Source: Bdellovibrionales bacterium (GTDB lineage: Bacteria > Myxococcota > XYA12-FULL-58-9 > SYDY01). Taken from it: a DNA stretch of 41,136 nucleotides. The stretch is taken from the NCBI GenBank assembly GCA_005801425.1, contig SYDY01000084.1:1-41136 (forward strand), read 5' to 3'. Of this stretch, positions 25,361 through 34,433 are shown piece after piece. The translations under genes were made by a program, and so were the position numbers. Positions within the stretch are counted from its first letter, which is position 1; each line of letters begins with the position of its first letter. Below the pieces are notes generated by a model that was given only the letters and a program-made list of their open reading frames with translations, was not told the DNA's origin and did no database searches.

Positions 25361-25573
25361 CAAATAGCGAAAGAAGACCAGCCTTATCCTGTCGAGATCT
25401 TTTCCAATGGCGCTACCGAAGTTCAACGCACAAAGTACGATTTGCCGGGTGAGGTGATGGAAAAAAAGGTGCAAAAAGAACCCCATCAGGAGACTTGTGT
25501 ATCTCGTATGGCATCAGAATTAACAACACGGCGCGGCGAGCACCTTATCAAATCCTGGGACCTTTGGATTTAG
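25361..25573 (+). pseudogene. C-terminal gene remnant without start
   Basis: The frame from 25361 to TAG 25571-25573 reads as 70 protein-like residues (EDQPYPVEIFSNGATEVQRT, then YDLPGEVMEKKVQKEPHQET) but has a stop immediately upstream and no start codon until its middle. It is out of frame with the 713-residue gene that ends at 25334. It may be the end of a lost gene or a short gene with an unusual start. Otherwise the 300 bases between 25335 and 25631 hold nothing I recognise. Confidence 0.35.
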
Positions 25574-25631
25574 TATGGCTTGATTTTGGTTATTATTGCC
25601 AAAAAAAGTATATCGTGGGCAATAGGATGGT

Positions 25632-26138
25632 ATGAGCAGTTTTAAAATAATACCCGCAGAACGCAGTGACCAAAGAGTTCTGAAAAATTTGGGTGTGATC
25701 GTTGAAGGCCCAAACGCTGCAAGCGAAATTCCGAAGCCTGTGATGGATACCCTCAGGATCATCGCGACGAGAACTGAGGATTGGCACCAGCCCCAAACAT
25801 TTCGTTTGGCATTGCCTCAAGCACCTGTTTCAGCGCGAATCATTCATCTGGATGACACCAAGGGTTGTTGTGAGGCGCTTTACAGCATTGCGGCTGAGAG
25901 ATTGCGCAATAAGCCAGCAGATGCGCAGAACGTATTGCAGCAATTAAAGAAAATACATTCCAGCATGGAGGCTGCATCGTACGGGCAAATCTATACGGCC
26001 GTAAGCCGTGATGTTGCTTTACAATGGGCCACGTTGAGTGGACTTCCTAGAACAAAACCTGATTGGAATACGTCATACGCAAAATGCGAAGAGGCGATCA
26101 GTTTCGCCTTGAATAGTCCTTGGCCGGGAGTTGCTTAA
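25632..26138 (+). CDS. Hypothetical protein
   Basis: 168 residues with AGGATGGT just before the ATG. Predicted soluble and largely helical in the second half (NVLQQLKKIHSSMEAASYGQ). No recognised family. Its stop lies ten bases after the start of the next frame if a TTG start is used there, or ten bases before the preferred ATG, so the two are probably co-transcribed. Contains CC at about residue 80 and no metal motif. Confidence 0.65.
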   Translation: MSSFKIIPAERSDQRVLKNLGVIVEGPNAASEIPKPVMDTLRIIATRTEDWHQPQTFRLALPQAPVSARIIHLDDTKGCCEALYSIAAERLRNKPADAQNVLQQLKKIHSSMEAASYGQIYTAVSRDVALQWATLSGLPRTKPDWNTSYAKCEEAISFALNSPWPGVA

Positions 26139-26148
26139 AGAGGATGCC

Positions 26149-26796
26149 ATGTTGACCTTGGTGAAAACGGAAACGGTCAAAAACCCCGATGGGAGCGAAT
26201 GGCGTTGGGTACATGTTATTGGCGCGCAAGCGGCGAATGCTTTGGTTAAAAAGCAAACCAAAGGACGCGCCCGCGATGTTCGGATCATCGCAAACGCCAA
26301 TGGTTTGACGGGGTGCTACGCACGAACCGATGCTGTTGGCTTTTTGTTGATTTCGAAAAAAGCGTTGATTGAAGAAGAAGAAAAAAAAGTCGCCCAAGAA
26401 GCGAAAAGAAGAGCAGATGATAAGGCGCGGTCGCAAAGACGAAAAAAACAGATGGAGGCGGAAGAAGCTCGCAGCAGTTTGCCGGGGCGCGTGGCAATCT
26501 TCTGCGACGGCGGTTGCGGCAGAAAGGTTGTATTGCGAAAGAGTAAGGTGTCGCCGGCACAGTATTATTTGTGCAATTCACGCGAAAGTGGTCGTGCGTG
26601 CGAAGACAAACTACCACCGCGTCACGAGGGTATGATGCGATATGTCACCATGAATGCAGCAGCGCATTTTTGGGGTTATACCGATAGGATCGCGGACCAA
26701 GAAGACAAGGAAGCCGTTATGCGTGCAAAGGCATTCCTGGCGCTGGGCCTTGCGAAGATCAACGCACAACTTCCAAACAAACTGACCCTTGTTTGA
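26149..26796 (+). CDS. Hypothetical protein with charged coiled coil and Cys4 cluster
   Basis: 215 residues from the ATG at 26149, chosen because AGAGG precedes it; a TTG 18 bases upstream is in frame. Residues about 70-115 are a strongly charged helix (EEEEKKVAQEAKRRADDKAR), probably a coiled coil. A four-cysteine cluster follows: FCDGGCGRKVVL, then YYLCNSRESGRACEDK, spaced like a small zinc ribbon (Cx3C ... Cx8C). The N-terminal part (DGSEWRWVHVIGAQAANAL) is a small globular region. No family recognised. A nucleic-acid or protein-binding role is possible but not shown. Confidence 0.65.
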   Translation: MLTLVKTETVKNPDGSEWRWVHVIGAQAANALVKKQTKGRARDVRIIANANGLTGCYARTDAVGFLLISKKALIEEEEKKVAQEAKRRADDKARSQRRKKQMEAEEARSSLPGRVAIFCDGGCGRKVVLRKSKVSPAQYYLCNSRESGRACEDKLPPRHEGMMRYVTMNAAAHFWGYTDRIADQEDKEAVMRAKAFLALGLAKINAQLPNKLTLV

Positions 26797-26907
26797 TATT
26801 GTTCAATGCACAATGTCGATGCGGCGTGGTCTTTTTCTAAGAAATGAATAGAAATACATCAATTTTGCGCAACAATGCCCCAGCAAAGTGGGTAAGCTTT
26901 GCTCATC

Positions 26908-27450
26908 ATGGCAAACCATAGAATAACGTACGAAACCGCGCTTCCTACACCCGTTCAAATCGCCAGCCAGTTAAGTGAAGGCATTGCTGCGTGTAAAACG
27001 TCAGTGAACCAAGATGCATCTCTGATTGGGCAAATCTGTGTGGATACCTTGGACGCGGTTTCTGAACGACGTGGAAAAATAGAAGGCTACACACCCAAGG
27101 GAACAGGCATCCCGAAGAGCTTTGGTCCTTTGCTGGGAAACGTCACGTATATCGCCCGTTACGCGCAGTGTGGGCATTATAAACTTAGCGACGAAAAAGT
27201 CGAAACCCGCATGCTTCATCTCGCGACCAAAGCGTTTATGAAAGAGATCAAAAAAGCAGACAAAAAGATGCATGCGATTGATTGCAAAATCAAAAGGCAA
27301 TATGTCAAAGCAGCCGATTGTCCTTCAAAATACGATCACTACACGCAAAAAGTAGATGCGCTTCGATTACAAAAAGAAGGCTGGCAAGCCTATCGGGCTG
27401 CGTTTAACATGGGCACCGTGCCTTTGTGGCCTATAGAATCATCCGTTTGA
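26908..27450 (+). CDS. Hypothetical protein
   Basis: 180 residues from the ATG at 26908 (a TTG at 26899 is in frame). Soluble, lysine-rich, mostly helical (TKAFMKEIKKADKKMHAIDC). It has several cysteines without clear pattern. No family recognised. It ends with a 20-base convergent overlap with the last gene of the exporter operon. Fourth in a plus-strand run of unrecognised genes. Confidence 0.6.
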   Translation: MANHRITYETALPTPVQIASQLSEGIAACKTSVNQDASLIGQICVDTLDAVSERRGKIEGYTPKGTGIPKSFGPLLGNVTYIARYAQCGHYKLSDEKVETRMLHLATKAFMKEIKKADKKMHAIDCKIKRQYVKAADCPSKYDHYTQKVDALRLQKEGWQAYRAAFNMGTVPLWPIESSV

Positions 27451-28537
27451 ATCGTCGAAATGCGATCGCTGCAATCACCATTGCAATACCACATAATAGA
27501 GAAGCGTGGGTCATGAAATACGTGGGCTCTCCACCGATGATGAGTATGTTCCGCAAAAGGCCCATGTATTGGCTTAATGGATTGAGATAGGCAAAAGGCT
27601 GGAAATAGATCGGCATGTTCTCAATGGGGAACATCAATCCCGACAACAGATACGACGGGAAGAGATAGATGAAACCGCCGAGCATGGCCTGTTGCTGATT
27701 TTGGGCGATGGTTGAGATCAACAGACCAATCGCCACTGTTGCGATGAGCATCAAGAGTGATGCAACAACCAACATGCTGATTGGCCCTCGGATGGGCAAA
27801 TCAAAGGCAAAAACGGCGAAAGCCAAGACCAGAGGCATTTGGACACTTCCGATGAGAATAAACGGCACTGTTTTTCCTAGCATGAGATCCCAAGCATCCA
27901 GCGGGGCAGAGGTCAACGTTTCAAAAGTGCCTGTTTCTTTTTCGCGTGCAATCGCCATACTGGTGAGCAATATGGTGATAAGGCATACGAGCATGCTCAA
28001 CACACCAGGAACCATAAACAGCGATGTTTTAAACGTTGGGTTGTAAAGGGCGCGTATCTCAAAACGAAGTTCCGAACCTTTTTGCAAATTCGGATGTTTA
28101 AAAACGTCCGTGGCAATTGTTTTGAGATACAATTCGATGGCCTGTGCCCGTGAATTATTTTGGGCATTGATGAGCACCTGGATTTCTCCATATCCCTGGG
28201 TGACATCGCGTTCAAGGCGTTGCGATGAGGCGACAAGAACCGCATCCGCTTCGCTAGAACGCACCCAATCGAAGGGATTGGAACCCGATGTTTTCGCAGG
28301 AATAAACCATTGTGTTCCTAAGGCCCGATTGTAAAAATCGTGCATGGCAAGATGGTTGGGTTTTGCCCATAAAGCGAGTCTTATATTTCTTGTTTCGCTT
28401 GAAAGTGCCAAACCAAAAACAATCAGTTGAACAATTGGCGCAAGAAATAAAACGAATCGCATACGTGGATCACGAAGAACCTGTACAATTTCTTTTTTGA
28501 TAAACGCACGAAGAATAAGAAATCGTTTTTTCTTCAT
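27431..28537 (-). CDS. ABC-2 type permease (YbhR-like)
   Basis: 368 residues. Topology is that of the ABC-2 export permeases: one N-terminal helix (MRFVLFLAPIVQLIVFGLAL), a long periplasmic domain of about 150 residues, then five helices (VPGVLSMLVCLITILLTSMA and onward). The conserved REKETGTFETLTSAPLDAW coupling segment contacts the ATPase. The last gene of the six-gene exporter operon, overlapping the preceding permease by four bases. With it the protein forms the membrane core of a YbhGFSR-type efflux pump; the transported compound is unknown. Confidence 0.9.
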   Translation of the reverse strand: MKKKRFLILRAFIKKEIVQVLRDPRMRFVLFLAPIVQLIVFGLALSSETRNIRLALWAKPNHLAMHDFYNRALGTQWFIPAKTSGSNPFDWVRSSEADAVLVASSQRLERDVTQGYGEIQVLINAQNNSRAQAIELYLKTIATDVFKHPNLQKGSELRFEIRALYNPTFKTSLFMVPGVLSMLVCLITILLTSMAIAREKETGTFETLTSAPLDAWDLMLGKTVPFILIGSVQMPLVLAFAVFAFDLPIRGPISMLVVASLLMLIATVAIGLLISTIAQNQQQAMLGGFIYLFPSYLLSGLMFPIENMPIYFQPFAYLNPLSQYMGLLRNILIIGGEPTYFMTHASLLCGIAMVIAAIAFRRFKRMIL

Positions 28538-29652
28538 GGTTCCAAATCTTTCTTAAAACGTTTGAATGCAACGAATACAAAGAGTGTCATCAATGCGGCC
28601 ATGGCCAAAAACGGCGTTCGCATTTGCCAAAGTGTTGAACCTTGTAAAAAACTTTGTCGTGAAATTTCCATGAACCATCGGGCGGGGAGAATCATCGTTA
28701 ATGTTTGAAAAAATACGGGCATATTTTCCACAGGAAAAATGAATCCCGAAAGAAGCTGACTTGGCAATAAACCCGTGAGCATAGACATTTGCATGGCCAG
28801 CATTTGCTTGCGCGCGACCACGGAGATCATGATGCCTTGGGCAAGATAGGTGATAAGAAATAAAATGCATCCAAGCAAATAAACAAAGAGATTGCCTGCG
28901 AAAGGGATCTTAAAAATCAAGCGTGCGCAGTAATACACGATCATGACCGCAATCATGCAAAGGACCGCATAGGGTGCTATTTTCCCCATAATAATTTCGA
29001 GAGGCTTGATGGGAGTGCTTAGGAGAAGCTCCATGGAACCCGATTCCCATTCTCTGGCAACGGTCAACGAGGTGAGAAGAATTGCGATCATGGTCATGAT
29101 GATGACCATCAGACCTGGTACGGTGAACCATTTTGAACTCAGTTCGGGATTAAAGAGATATCGGCTTTCAAGGTTCGGGACCAGGATAGGGGAGGGGCAA
29201 AAAATTTTAGCGTTGGCCATTTTTTGAATTTGACCCAAATAACTTAGGATAGAACCTGCAGATTGATTGTCGGCTGCATTGATGAGGATTTGAATTTCTC
29301 CCCCACGGCCAGAGAGAAGATCTTTTTCAAGTTGGGGAGGGATCACAATAATCGCTTTTGAACTTTCCGATTCAAGCTGCCGTGGCATGTTAGAGAAGCT
29401 AAAAAGGGGTTCTGCTTTGAAGTAATTTGAACTTGTCAGTGTTTCGATGAATTGCCTTGATGTTTGGGACTTGTCTTGATCAAGAAATGAAGTAGGGATG
29501 TTGGACTGATTGAACTCAATGGCAAAACCAAAAACGAAAACAACCACGAGTGGAAGCACCAAGGCCATGATCAACGTAAATTTGTCTCTTAAAATATGTG
29601 CGACTTCTTTTTTTGCGATGGCCAGTGCTCTGCGCACATTGAAACCGTTCAT
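28534..29652 (-). CDS. ABC-2 type permease (YbhS-like)
   Basis: 372 residues with the same layout as its downstream partner: N-terminal helix LIMALVLPLVVVFVFGFAIE, large periplasmic loop, then the membrane block starting VPGLMVIIMTMIAILLTSLT with the coupling segment REWESGSMELLLSTPIKPLE. The pair is homologous and probably heterodimerises. It starts inside the stop region of the ATPase gene (ATGA overlap). Confidence 0.9.
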   Translation of the reverse strand: MNGFNVRRALAIAKKEVAHILRDKFTLIMALVLPLVVVFVFGFAIEFNQSNIPTSFLDQDKSQTSRQFIETLTSSNYFKAEPLFSFSNMPRQLESESSKAIIVIPPQLEKDLLSGRGGEIQILINAADNQSAGSILSYLGQIQKMANAKIFCPSPILVPNLESRYLFNPELSSKWFTVPGLMVIIMTMIAILLTSLTVAREWESGSMELLLSTPIKPLEIIMGKIAPYAVLCMIAVMIVYYCARLIFKIPFAGNLFVYLLGCILFLITYLAQGIMISVVARKQMLAMQMSMLTGLLPSQLLSGFIFPVENMPVFFQTLTMILPARWFMEISRQSFLQGSTLWQMRTPFLAMAALMTLFVFVAFKRFKKDLEP

Positions 29653-30578
29653 CTGTTTTTACCCTCCACGATGCGAATGAATACATCTTCAAGTGAAGGT
29701 TTAATCGAACGCACAGTCATCCAGGGTTCGATCCATGCACGATTGTTCTCTTCTGTTCCCGGGCTTTTCCATTCTGCGTGAAAACGAAGTCCATAGGGTT
29801 CAAAGAGTGTAAAAAATCCCGAGTTTTTAATTTTCTCAAGTTCTTCTTGTTGCAAGGGATATTTGGGCTCAAGTTCGACGAGGCCGCGTGGAAACATTTG
29901 GGCTTTGAGTGCTTCGGGTGAATCGAGCGCCACCAGCTCACCACTTCGCATCAAAGCGATCCGGCCACATTGCTCTGCTTCATCCATGTAGTGGGTGGTC
30001 ACAAAAACCATTTTTCCGATGTCCGAAAGCTTGCGGATCAATTCCCAAAATCGTGATCGTGCCGCAGGGGAGACACCTGCCGTGGGTTCATCGAGGAAAA
30101 GTATGTCAGGATCATGCATCATGGAGGCTATCAAGGAAACTTGTTGTTTCTGTCCACCGGGGAGGTCCTTGACCATAATATTTAAAGGCCTGGACCAACC
30201 GATGAAATCAAGAAGTTCTTTTTTACGTGCAAGGATCCGCTTTTTGTTCATGGAACGAAGTTCTGCGGCAAATGTAATATTTTCATCAACGGTCATGTCA
30301 TCGTACAACGTGAATTTTTGGGACATGTATCCCACTTTCATTTTGAGAGCGGAACCGAAGTTCTCAAAACGCTCACCGGAAATTTCTATTTCCCCAGAGG
30401 TGGGTGTGATGAGTCCACAAAGAACGCGAATGGTTGTTGTTTTCCCTGCGCCATTGGCGCCGAGAAATCCAAATATTTCGCCGGGTCGGACATCGAATGA
30501 AATATTTTTGACTGCGAAAAAATCATCAAATTTGACCGATAGGTTTTTGACGCGAACTGCAAACTCTGAGCTTTTCAT
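29649..30578 (-). CDS. ABC transporter ATPase (second YbhF half)
   Basis: 309 residues. Walker A GANGAGKTT, Q-loop region VGYMSQKFTLYDDMTV, signature LPGGQKQQ (a P replaces the usual S of LSGGQ), Walker B ILFLDEPTAGV and switch histidine TTHYMDEAE are all present. A C-terminal extension of about 90 residues follows the nucleotide domain. In E. coli YbhF two such ATPases are fused; here they are separate genes overlapping by four bases. Powers the two ABC-2 permeases encoded next. Confidence 0.93.
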   Translation of the reverse strand: MKSSEFAVRVKNLSVKFDDFFAVKNISFDVRPGEIFGFLGANGAGKTTTIRVLCGLITPTSGEIEISGERFENFGSALKMKVGYMSQKFTLYDDMTVDENITFAAELRSMNKKRILARKKELLDFIGWSRPLNIMVKDLPGGQKQQVSLIASMMHDPDILFLDEPTAGVSPAARSRFWELIRKLSDIGKMVFVTTHYMDEAEQCGRIALMRSGELVALDSPEALKAQMFPRGLVELEPKYPLQQEELEKIKNSGFFTLFEPYGLRFHAEWKSPGTEENNRAWIEPWMTVRSIKPSLEDVFIRIVEGKNR

Positions 30579-31312
30579 GAGACACTGGCCTCATGTTTCA
30601 GGAAATATTCTTCGAAGCTTTTGACATTGTTTTTTGCAAGAAGTTCTTTTGGCTCTCCGCTTCCAATGAGTTTTCCTGCATTGAGCAGATGAACTTTTGA
30701 ACAACGCTCTGCTTCATCCATGTACGCTGTTGCGACGATAATTAAAATATGATCTTCACGAAGTTGGTAGATAAGTTCCCAAAATTCGCGACGGCTGATG
30801 GGATCGACACCATTGGTGGGTTCATCCAACAAAAGTGCGCTGGGTGATGACATGAGGGCGCACATGAGACCAAGTTTTTTATACATGCCACCGGAAAGTT
30901 TTCCTGCGGGACGGTCGGTGAATTTTTCGAGACGTGTGATCTCAAGAAGTCGATCTCTTTTTGTGTTAAATTCTTTTTGATTCAGATTGTACATTTCTTT
31001 AAAGAAAATGAGATGCTCTGCAATGGAGAGATCGGGGTAAAGGCTTTGGTGTTGTGGCATATAGGCAATTTTCGTTCGGATCGTGTCGAGTGTCGTTTTT
31101 TGATTGTCTGCAAGATAGGTGATACTTCCACTTTGCGGGGTGAGAAGTCCAACCAGATGGCGGAATAATGTGGTCTTTCCAGCACCTTCGGGGCCAATCA
31201 GACCGTGTATGAGTTCGGCATCAAAGTTGAGTGTAATATCGTTCAGTGCTTGGGTTGTTTTAAGTTTCTTTTTTAAGCGGTGTACACCGATTTCAATTTT
31301 GGCGTTGTTCAT
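30575..31312 (-). CDS. ABC transporter ATPase (first YbhF half)
   Basis: 245 residues. Walker A GPEGAGKTT, signature LSGGMYKKLGL, Walker B ALLLDEPTNGVD. The switch region reads ATAYMDEAE, so the catalytic histidine is replaced by alanine. From memory the N-terminal half of YbhF shares this change, which would make this a degenerate site partnered with the intact one next door. The pump would then have one consensus and one degenerate ATP site (inference). Coupled by 4-base overlaps on both sides. Confidence 0.92.
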   Translation of the reverse strand: MNNAKIEIGVHRLKKKLKTTQALNDITLNFDAELIHGLIGPEGAGKTTLFRHLVGLLTPQSGSITYLADNQKTTLDTIRTKIAYMPQHQSLYPDLSIAEHLIFFKEMYNLNQKEFNTKRDRLLEITRLEKFTDRPAGKLSGGMYKKLGLMCALMSSPSALLLDEPTNGVDPISRREFWELIYQLREDHILIIVATAYMDEAERCSKVHLLNAGKLIGSGEPKELLAKNNVKSFEEYFLKHEASVS

Positions 31313-32034
31313 GGGGACTTTTCGTCAAGATTGGATAATATGGTGATCCCTGGTTTTAGAAACCCGTCGTCATTTTTGAATGCAACTTTGATCCCAAAAA
31401 CAAGGCGTGTTCGCTCAGATTGTGTTTGAATGTTTTTGGGTGTGAATTCAGCCTCTTCATTGATTTTTACGATAGTACCATGGAAATTTTTTCCAAGTTC
31501 TGGGACATGACCGTCAACTGCTGAGCCAAGTTTGAGTTTGGACATAACTTCTTGGGAAACATAAAAATAGGTCCAAAGGTTTTTGAGATCGGCGATGGTG
31601 AGGATTTTCGTTCCAGGGTTTACCCATTCGCTGGGTTCAAGAAATTTTGTCAGAACGGTGCCGTCAACGGGCGACTTGATGACGCACCATGCGAGTCGCG
31701 TTTCTGCTTCTGCATTTTTGTTTTGCGCTTGTTCAAAAGCTTCTTTCGAAATGGATCCAGTTTGTTTTAAGTGGCGTGCACGTCGGTAGTTCTCATCGGC
31801 AAGGGCATTGTTGAGTGCAATGTCCTCACAGGCGAGTTCTGCAACCACTTGTCCTTTTTTGACGTGTTGCCCTTCTTCGGTGGCAATTGATTTGACAACC
31901 GTTGCGACCCGAGAAGGTAAATTGACGCGTGTGGCCTCAACAGTCCCTGCATATTCAAAAGGTTGTTTTTCTAATAAGTGACACCCTAAAAATGTACACG
32001 AAATAGCAATGATATATCTTTGTTTGGTGTTCAT
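31309..32034 (-). CDS. HlyD-family periplasmic adaptor (YbhG-like)
   Basis: 241 residues. The N-terminus IIAISCTFLGC is a short hydrophobic segment with a probable lipobox (FLGC), so it may be anchored by lipid. A biotinyl-lipoyl-like half (AGTVEATRVNLPSRVATVVK, then EEGQHVKKGQVVAEL), a short helical hairpin (ENYRRARHLKQTGSISKEAF), the second lipoyl half (VIKSPVDGTVLTKFLEP) and a beta-barrel domain follow. It links the inner-membrane ABC core to the TolC-like channel encoded just upstream. Shorter than typical adaptors because of the short hairpin. Confidence 0.9.
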   Translation of the reverse strand: MNTKQRYIIAISCTFLGCHLLEKQPFEYAGTVEATRVNLPSRVATVVKSIATEEGQHVKKGQVVAELACEDIALNNALADENYRRARHLKQTGSISKEAFEQAQNKNAEAETRLAWCVIKSPVDGTVLTKFLEPSEWVNPGTKILTIADLKNLWTYFYVSQEVMSKLKLGSAVDGHVPELGKNFHGTIVKINEEAEFTPKNIQTQSERTRLVFGIKVAFKNDDGFLKPGITILSNLDEKSP

Positions 32035-33299
32035 CCGTCGTTTCTTTCAGCCAGATATTCGATGTTGGATAATTGGATGAGATATTGGGCACGAAGCAGT
32101 GCAAGTCTATTTTTTGCATCAAGAAGCCTGATGTTGGACGTTTGAACTTCGAAGTAACTTAATTTCCCAAAACGATACGTATCGTAATTGAGACGAGAGA
32201 TTTCTTCTTGCTTGGATACGAGTTTTTCGGCTTCTCTGATTTGTTCATGGAAGCTTTGTGCTCTTGCTTTCGCTTTTTCATAATCGCGAAAGAGGGCGAT
32301 TTTCGTCTCTTCTTTTAAAAATTCTGCGGCTTGTGCGTCGGCCATCTTGGCAGCAATTTGTTTTTTTGTGGAACCAAATTCAAACAAACTCCAAGACAAA
32401 TTAAGACCCAGGGAATTTTGATAGATGGTTTTGAAGATGGGACCGTTGGGATAATCCGCCGATGATCGAAGTTGCATATTAAGCGTTGGCCAATAGCCTG
32501 CTTTTTGAACATTGACTTGGGACAGCGCAGATTTTTCCAACTGGGCTTGGATTTGGATGAGGGGATGTGAGGGTGACAATGCCGGTTGTTCTTTATTTTT
32601 GTGTCGAGCAATTATATCCGCCAGATTTTCAAGATTGTCATGTATTTCTTGAGGATTGCCGAGAAGATATCCTAAATCAGCGCGTACGGATTGGTATTCC
32701 GACTGGGCTTGTTCAATTTTAAGTTGATAATTTAATACTTCTGAATCGGAATTTAAGGCATCAAGGCGGCTGATGGACCCATTTTTCAGTCGGATCTGAA
32801 TATCTTTGTTTTGTGTTTGCGATAATTGTGCGGCATGTTTTGCGAGGTCGACGCTTTCACGGGTCAAGGCTGCTTGGATATAAGTGACTTTGGTTGCGAG
32901 CGCGATTTGCGCTGCGGTTAATGTGGATTGATGTTCTTTGGCATGGGCCAGGGCTTGAAGACTGGCAAGTTGATTGCGTTTGGCACCTGAATCCCAAAGG
33001 GTATACGTGATTGTGGGCCCAACACTGTATCCATAGTAATCGTTTAATTTGATACTGTTTCCACCGAAGGTTGCTTCGGGGACGACGGTTTGTGCGCGAA
33101 ACGATCCATCCAAACTCAACTTGGGATACCGTGTCGCATTGAATGCTTCGGCCACAAGTGCAGCGGATTTTGCCGTCGCTGCATTGGATTTGAGTGTGTT
33201 GGAATTGTTTCTTGCGCGCTCAATGGCCTCATCCAGTGTAAATAGAGGAGGAGATGATCCCGTGACGCTCATCAGAAGCGCTAAGAGCGTGCTTTTCAT
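32031..33299 (-). CDS. TolC-family outer-membrane efflux channel
   Basis: 422 residues, the usual length. Signal peptide of about 18 residues, then the twin structural repeats of TolC: LDEAIERARNNSNTLKSNAA and RYPKLSLDGSF in the first half, HPLIQIQAQLEKSALSQVNV and GYWPTLNMQLRSSADYPNG with SLFEFGS in the second. Long heptad helices between. First gene of the operon, so its upstream region (33300-33395) should hold the promoter. No lipobox. Confidence 0.92.
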   Translation of the reverse strand: MKSTLLALLMSVTGSSPPLFTLDEAIERARNNSNTLKSNAATAKSAALVAEAFNATRYPKLSLDGSFRAQTVVPEATFGGNSIKLNDYYGYSVGPTITYTLWDSGAKRNQLASLQALAHAKEHQSTLTAAQIALATKVTYIQAALTRESVDLAKHAAQLSQTQNKDIQIRLKNGSISRLDALNSDSEVLNYQLKIEQAQSEYQSVRADLGYLLGNPQEIHDNLENLADIIARHKNKEQPALSPSHPLIQIQAQLEKSALSQVNVQKAGYWPTLNMQLRSSADYPNGPIFKTIYQNSLGLNLSWSLFEFGSTKKQIAAKMADAQAAEFLKEETKIALFRDYEKAKARAQSFHEQIREAEKLVSKQEEISRLNYDTYRFGKLSYFEVQTSNIRLLDAKNRLALLRAQYLIQLSNIEYLAERNDG

Positions 33300-33395
33300 A
33301 GGTATGAAGGCTACCTGATGATTGTTTTTTTTGCGAAAAAATTGAGATTTTACAGCTTCCCAAGAAACGCGATTTGAGAAAGAAAAATAAGCAGT

Positions 33396-34433
33396 CTAGA
33401 GTTCAACGTGGCCCGATTTTTTGGACTTTTTAATCCATGCGGCAGCTTTGTCAAAAATCTTCCCCATGCGTCCTTCCAATGCTTCTGTGTGCTTCGCACC
33501 AAAGTGGATGCCTACTTTGGGTAGTTCCCTGTTTTTTTTCACATAGTTCATGACTTTTTCTTCGATCCCTTGGATCCCTTCATTGTCTCGTATTGTAAGG
33601 ACTTGATTGAAAAATTCGTCAGCATCGATCGTGGTATGATGCTTTTTGAAATGTTCTTGCAATGTTTTCAACGAATCTTTACCTGGCTTGCTGGCAGTTT
33701 TAATGGCCATGTTTAAATATTGTTCGATGAGGATTTTACATTCGTTGATATTTTTTGGGATCTTGGCATCGCCCAATGATTCTAGAAGAGAAATCAAATA
33801 AGTCATGGGCAATTGATACATCTGTGCCCTCCACACGCCAACATACGCCTGTAGAACCATGAGGTTCTTTTTTTCGACGGCGATACGGGGTGCAGACACG
33901 GCGAAACCTTCGGTTAAATAAAGGTCAACAAGCTCGGGTAATTTGAAGATCAGATTTTTGCATTGCTTGATGGTATGGACTTCGCCAACGATAAAAAATG
34001 GGTAACGGGGATGATTGAGGCGATCTGTGATCCATCCGTTGAGACCGTTTAAATCCGTATCGCTGGATGCACCGTGCGGCCATTCATGCGCATGGTTTTT
34101 TCCGTCATAGTTCATACAGCACCACGTTGTTGGGCCATCTCTCGAAACACGATAGGGATTTTCATGGGGGCAATTCACCCATGATGCTTCTGCTTTCTTG
34201 TTAATGTTTCCGTGATTGACGGAGATTTCGGGTAGGCTTGGAAGTGTAGATCCCGATCGTTTTCCAAGATAGGCAGCCGCAGTGTCAACGAAACGGTCAA
34301 CGTAGCACGAAAAGCCATAAGCGATGGCGCCGGTTAAAATGCCCGTCAATGCGTTCGATGTGATGCCCTGGTATTCAACGTCAGAGATTGAATGCTTATG
34401 ATAATGATCTGTGATTGTATGATTTGATGTCAT
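33396..34433 (-). CDS. TIKI/TraB (ChaN/EreA-like) superfamily protein
   Basis: 345 residues from the ATG at 34433, chosen because AAGGAG precedes it and its ATGA overlaps the stop of the upstream esterase gene. One hydrophobic segment near residues 30-45 (GILTGAIAYGFSCYV). The core has the hallmark pattern of the TIKI/TraB superfamily: FFIVGEVHTIKQC (GExH), LVDLYLTEGF (acidic residue) and, near the end, VGIHFGAKHTEAL (GxxH). Members include metalloproteases (Tiki), the pheromone-shutdown protein TraB and haem-binding ChaN. The N-terminal 150 residues, with HYHKHS and several Cys/His, are unassigned. Moderately sure of the superfamily, unsure of activity. Confidence 0.6.
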   Translation of the reverse strand: MTSNHTITDHYHKHSISDVEYQGITSNALTGILTGAIAYGFSCYVDRFVDTAAAYLGKRSGSTLPSLPEISVNHGNINKKAEASWVNCPHENPYRVSRDGPTTWCCMNYDGKNHAHEWPHGASSDTDLNGLNGWITDRLNHPRYPFFIVGEVHTIKQCKNLIFKLPELVDLYLTEGFAVSAPRIAVEKKNLMVLQAYVGVWRAQMYQLPMTYLISLLESLGDAKIPKNINECKILIEQYLNMAIKTASKPGKDSLKTLQEHFKKHHTTIDADEFFNQVLTIRDNEGIQGIEEKVMNYVKKNRELPKVGIHFGAKHTEALEGRMGKIFDKAAAWIKKSKKSGHVEL

